Assembly (NCBI GenBank): GCA_030142905.1
Contig: JASJOG010000002.1
Coordinates: 5,101,001-5,165,000, forward strand
DNA from: Heliopora coerulea
Lineage: Eukaryota > Cnidaria > Anthozoa > Scleralcyonacea > Helioporidae
Direction of reading: 5' to 3'
Length of the DNA: 64,000 nt
Position numbers and translations under genes: made by a program. Shown here one piece after another: positions 62,754 through 64,000 of this stretch (the stretch's first letter is position 1; every line of letters starts with the position of its first letter). The notes beneath the pieces were generated by a model, which made no database searches, was not told the origin of the DNA, and saw nothing but the letters and a program-made list of their open reading frames with translations.

Positions 62754-63331
62754 CAGGGTGTCCCAAAAAAATTGACATCATTTGAAATGTGAATATCTGA
62801 GTAACTACATGTCCTAGGCAAACGAAATTAAATAGGCTTCATGTTGAACAATAAAAGATTTATCAAAATTCGAAAAAGAAAGTCAGAGGGATGTAGATTT
62901 CATAACCGATTTCACAAAGCTTCACAAATGTTCAATATGCGCACCACCTGTGACACGACACACGTCAAGTCGGCAGTCCAGCTCCTGCCAAACACGCTGT
63001 AGCATGTCTTGCATAACATTCTCCAGCACCTCAGTGATTCTCTGCTTCAGTTCTTCTAGGCTTGTAGGAAGAGGGGGGATATAGACCAGTCCTTTCACGT
63101 AACCCCATAGAAAAAAATCACAAGGTGTCAAGTCAGGTGAACGTGGTGGCCATTTGTGAAGCTTTGTGAAATCGGTTATAAAATCTACATCCCTCTGAAT
63201 TCCTTGTTCGAATTTTGATAAATAAATCTTTTATTGTTCAACATGAAGCCTATGTAAATTCGTTTGCTTAGGACATGTAGTTACTCAGATATTCACATTT
63301 CAAATGATGTCAATTTTTTTGGGACACTCTG
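62754..63331 (-). mobile_element. Mariner-type deletion relic
   Basis: Ends CAGGGTGTCCCAAAAAAATT and reverse complement with TA flanks. Inverted repeats extend about 170 bp. The ORF at 62922-63131 reads MTPCDFFLWGYVKGLVYIPP and ends DCRLDVCRVTGGAHIEHL, the C-terminal region of a mariner-family transposase. The first part, including most catalytic residues, is deleted. Confidence 0.82.
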
Positions 63332-63362
63332 TATATATGTATATATATATATATATATGTAC

Positions 63363-63400
<38 letters not shown>

Positions 63401-63610
63401 TGACACGCAAAAGTATTGGACACATAGGATTTTTTAAGAAAATAATAACTTCTCTTGTCACTACTAACATAAAATTTGAACTGAATATAGTAGATATTTA
63501 GGATAGACTATGTATGAGGAGAATTAACGGATTGTTTGCTCACACAAAAATTTATTGACAAATACAAGAGACTGTATATATATATATATATGTATATATT
63601 TATATATATG
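63332..63610. repeat. AT dinucleotide tracts and one Tc1/mariner-like end
   Basis: (TA)n runs at 63335-63398 and 63575-63610. Between them CAGTGACACGCAAAAGTATT at about 63399 looks like a Tc1-type terminus; no partner end was found in the window. Confidence 0.5.
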
Positions 63611-64000
63611 TATAAACACGGGTAGAACACCCCGAAGAGACCAACAAATTTTGAATCAGCCTATTTAAACGTTTCGATATAACTCTAGAGATAGAGAGAT
63701 AGAGATAGATGTTTTTAATTGGTAAAGCTTGCAGCCATAGGCTGAATTATGTTTCCATTACAAAATACATTCACTTCTATTATGTTACACCAGTTATACA
63801 ATTTACCTGGAACTAACGGAAGTTTAGAAACAATAAGTAAAAATTTACTCTAATGGACAATTTTTAAAAAGGTCGATTCTAATGTTAAGAGTTATTCAAT
63901 CTAAAATACTAAAATTGGTTAAAATTTTAATGCGTTTGCGATAAAAAAACTGTTTTTAAAACGGTTTGTTCTGAAGTTTACATTAAACTTATGTTTGGTC
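63611..64000. other. Nothing recognised
   Basis: AT-rich end of the window with no supported feature. Confidence 0.5.

Overview
The window is AT-rich animal DNA. It holds no bacterial operon. Short exons with GT-AG borders are separated by introns of 0.2-8 kb filled with decayed transposons. The domain set (VWA, Calx-beta, calcium-binding EGF, FN3) together with many Penelope-like elements carrying GIY-YIG domains, Tigger/pogo-like and mariner relics and foldback elements suggests an early-branching metazoan. A cnidarian, perhaps an anthozoan, is my best guess, but that is inference and not proven by any single sequence.

The main content is one very large minus-strand gene, or a cluster of tandem paralogous genes. 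I resolved 42 exons between 1505 and 59791. Every module boundary is a phase 1-1 junction and each Calx-beta module is split by one internal phase-0-breaking intron, so the exons join in one reading frame: 8043 bp, 2681 codons. From the protein N-terminal side the order is: VWA; four EGFs; a partial repeat unit (EGF, Calx-beta); three near-identical units of EGF, VWA, Calx-beta, EGF, EGF, Calx-beta; eight calcium-binding EGFs; one long-loop EGF; one FN3. Neither the start codon and signal peptide nor the C-terminus lies in the window. The architecture suggests a giant extracellular-matrix or cell-surface adhesion protein.

Layout on the + coordinate: 1.5-1.8 kb FN3 exon; 2.7-5.0 kb a decayed Penelope-like element (PLE) between 30-bp direct repeats; 6.5-10 kb a head-to-head PLE pair with nested foldbacks; 10.1 kb EGF exon; 11.9-22.5 kb an array of cbEGF exons with paralogous introns, one exon with an in-frame stop, one module missing, and a PLE whose insertion is associated with an inverted duplication of host intron; 22.75-44.78 kb a tandem array of about 3.3 copies of a 6.57-6.66 kb unit; 44.8-46.6 kb a non-LTR reverse-transcriptase relic; 48.2-50.2 kb a decayed Cys-rich transposon-like gene; 50.4-53.6 kb a PLE interrupted inside its GIY-YIG motif by a Tigger-like element that carries a HIRAN-like ORF; 53.9-59.8 kb EGF and VWA exons; 60.1-63.4 kb a second Tigger-like element, a PLE with inverted ends, and a mariner relic.

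Most notable: the tandem multi-exon array with copy-specific variants; a HIRAN-like cargo ORF inside a TIR element; and a recurring hammerhead-ribozyme-like motif at PLE ends whose stem I changes by compensating bases between families.
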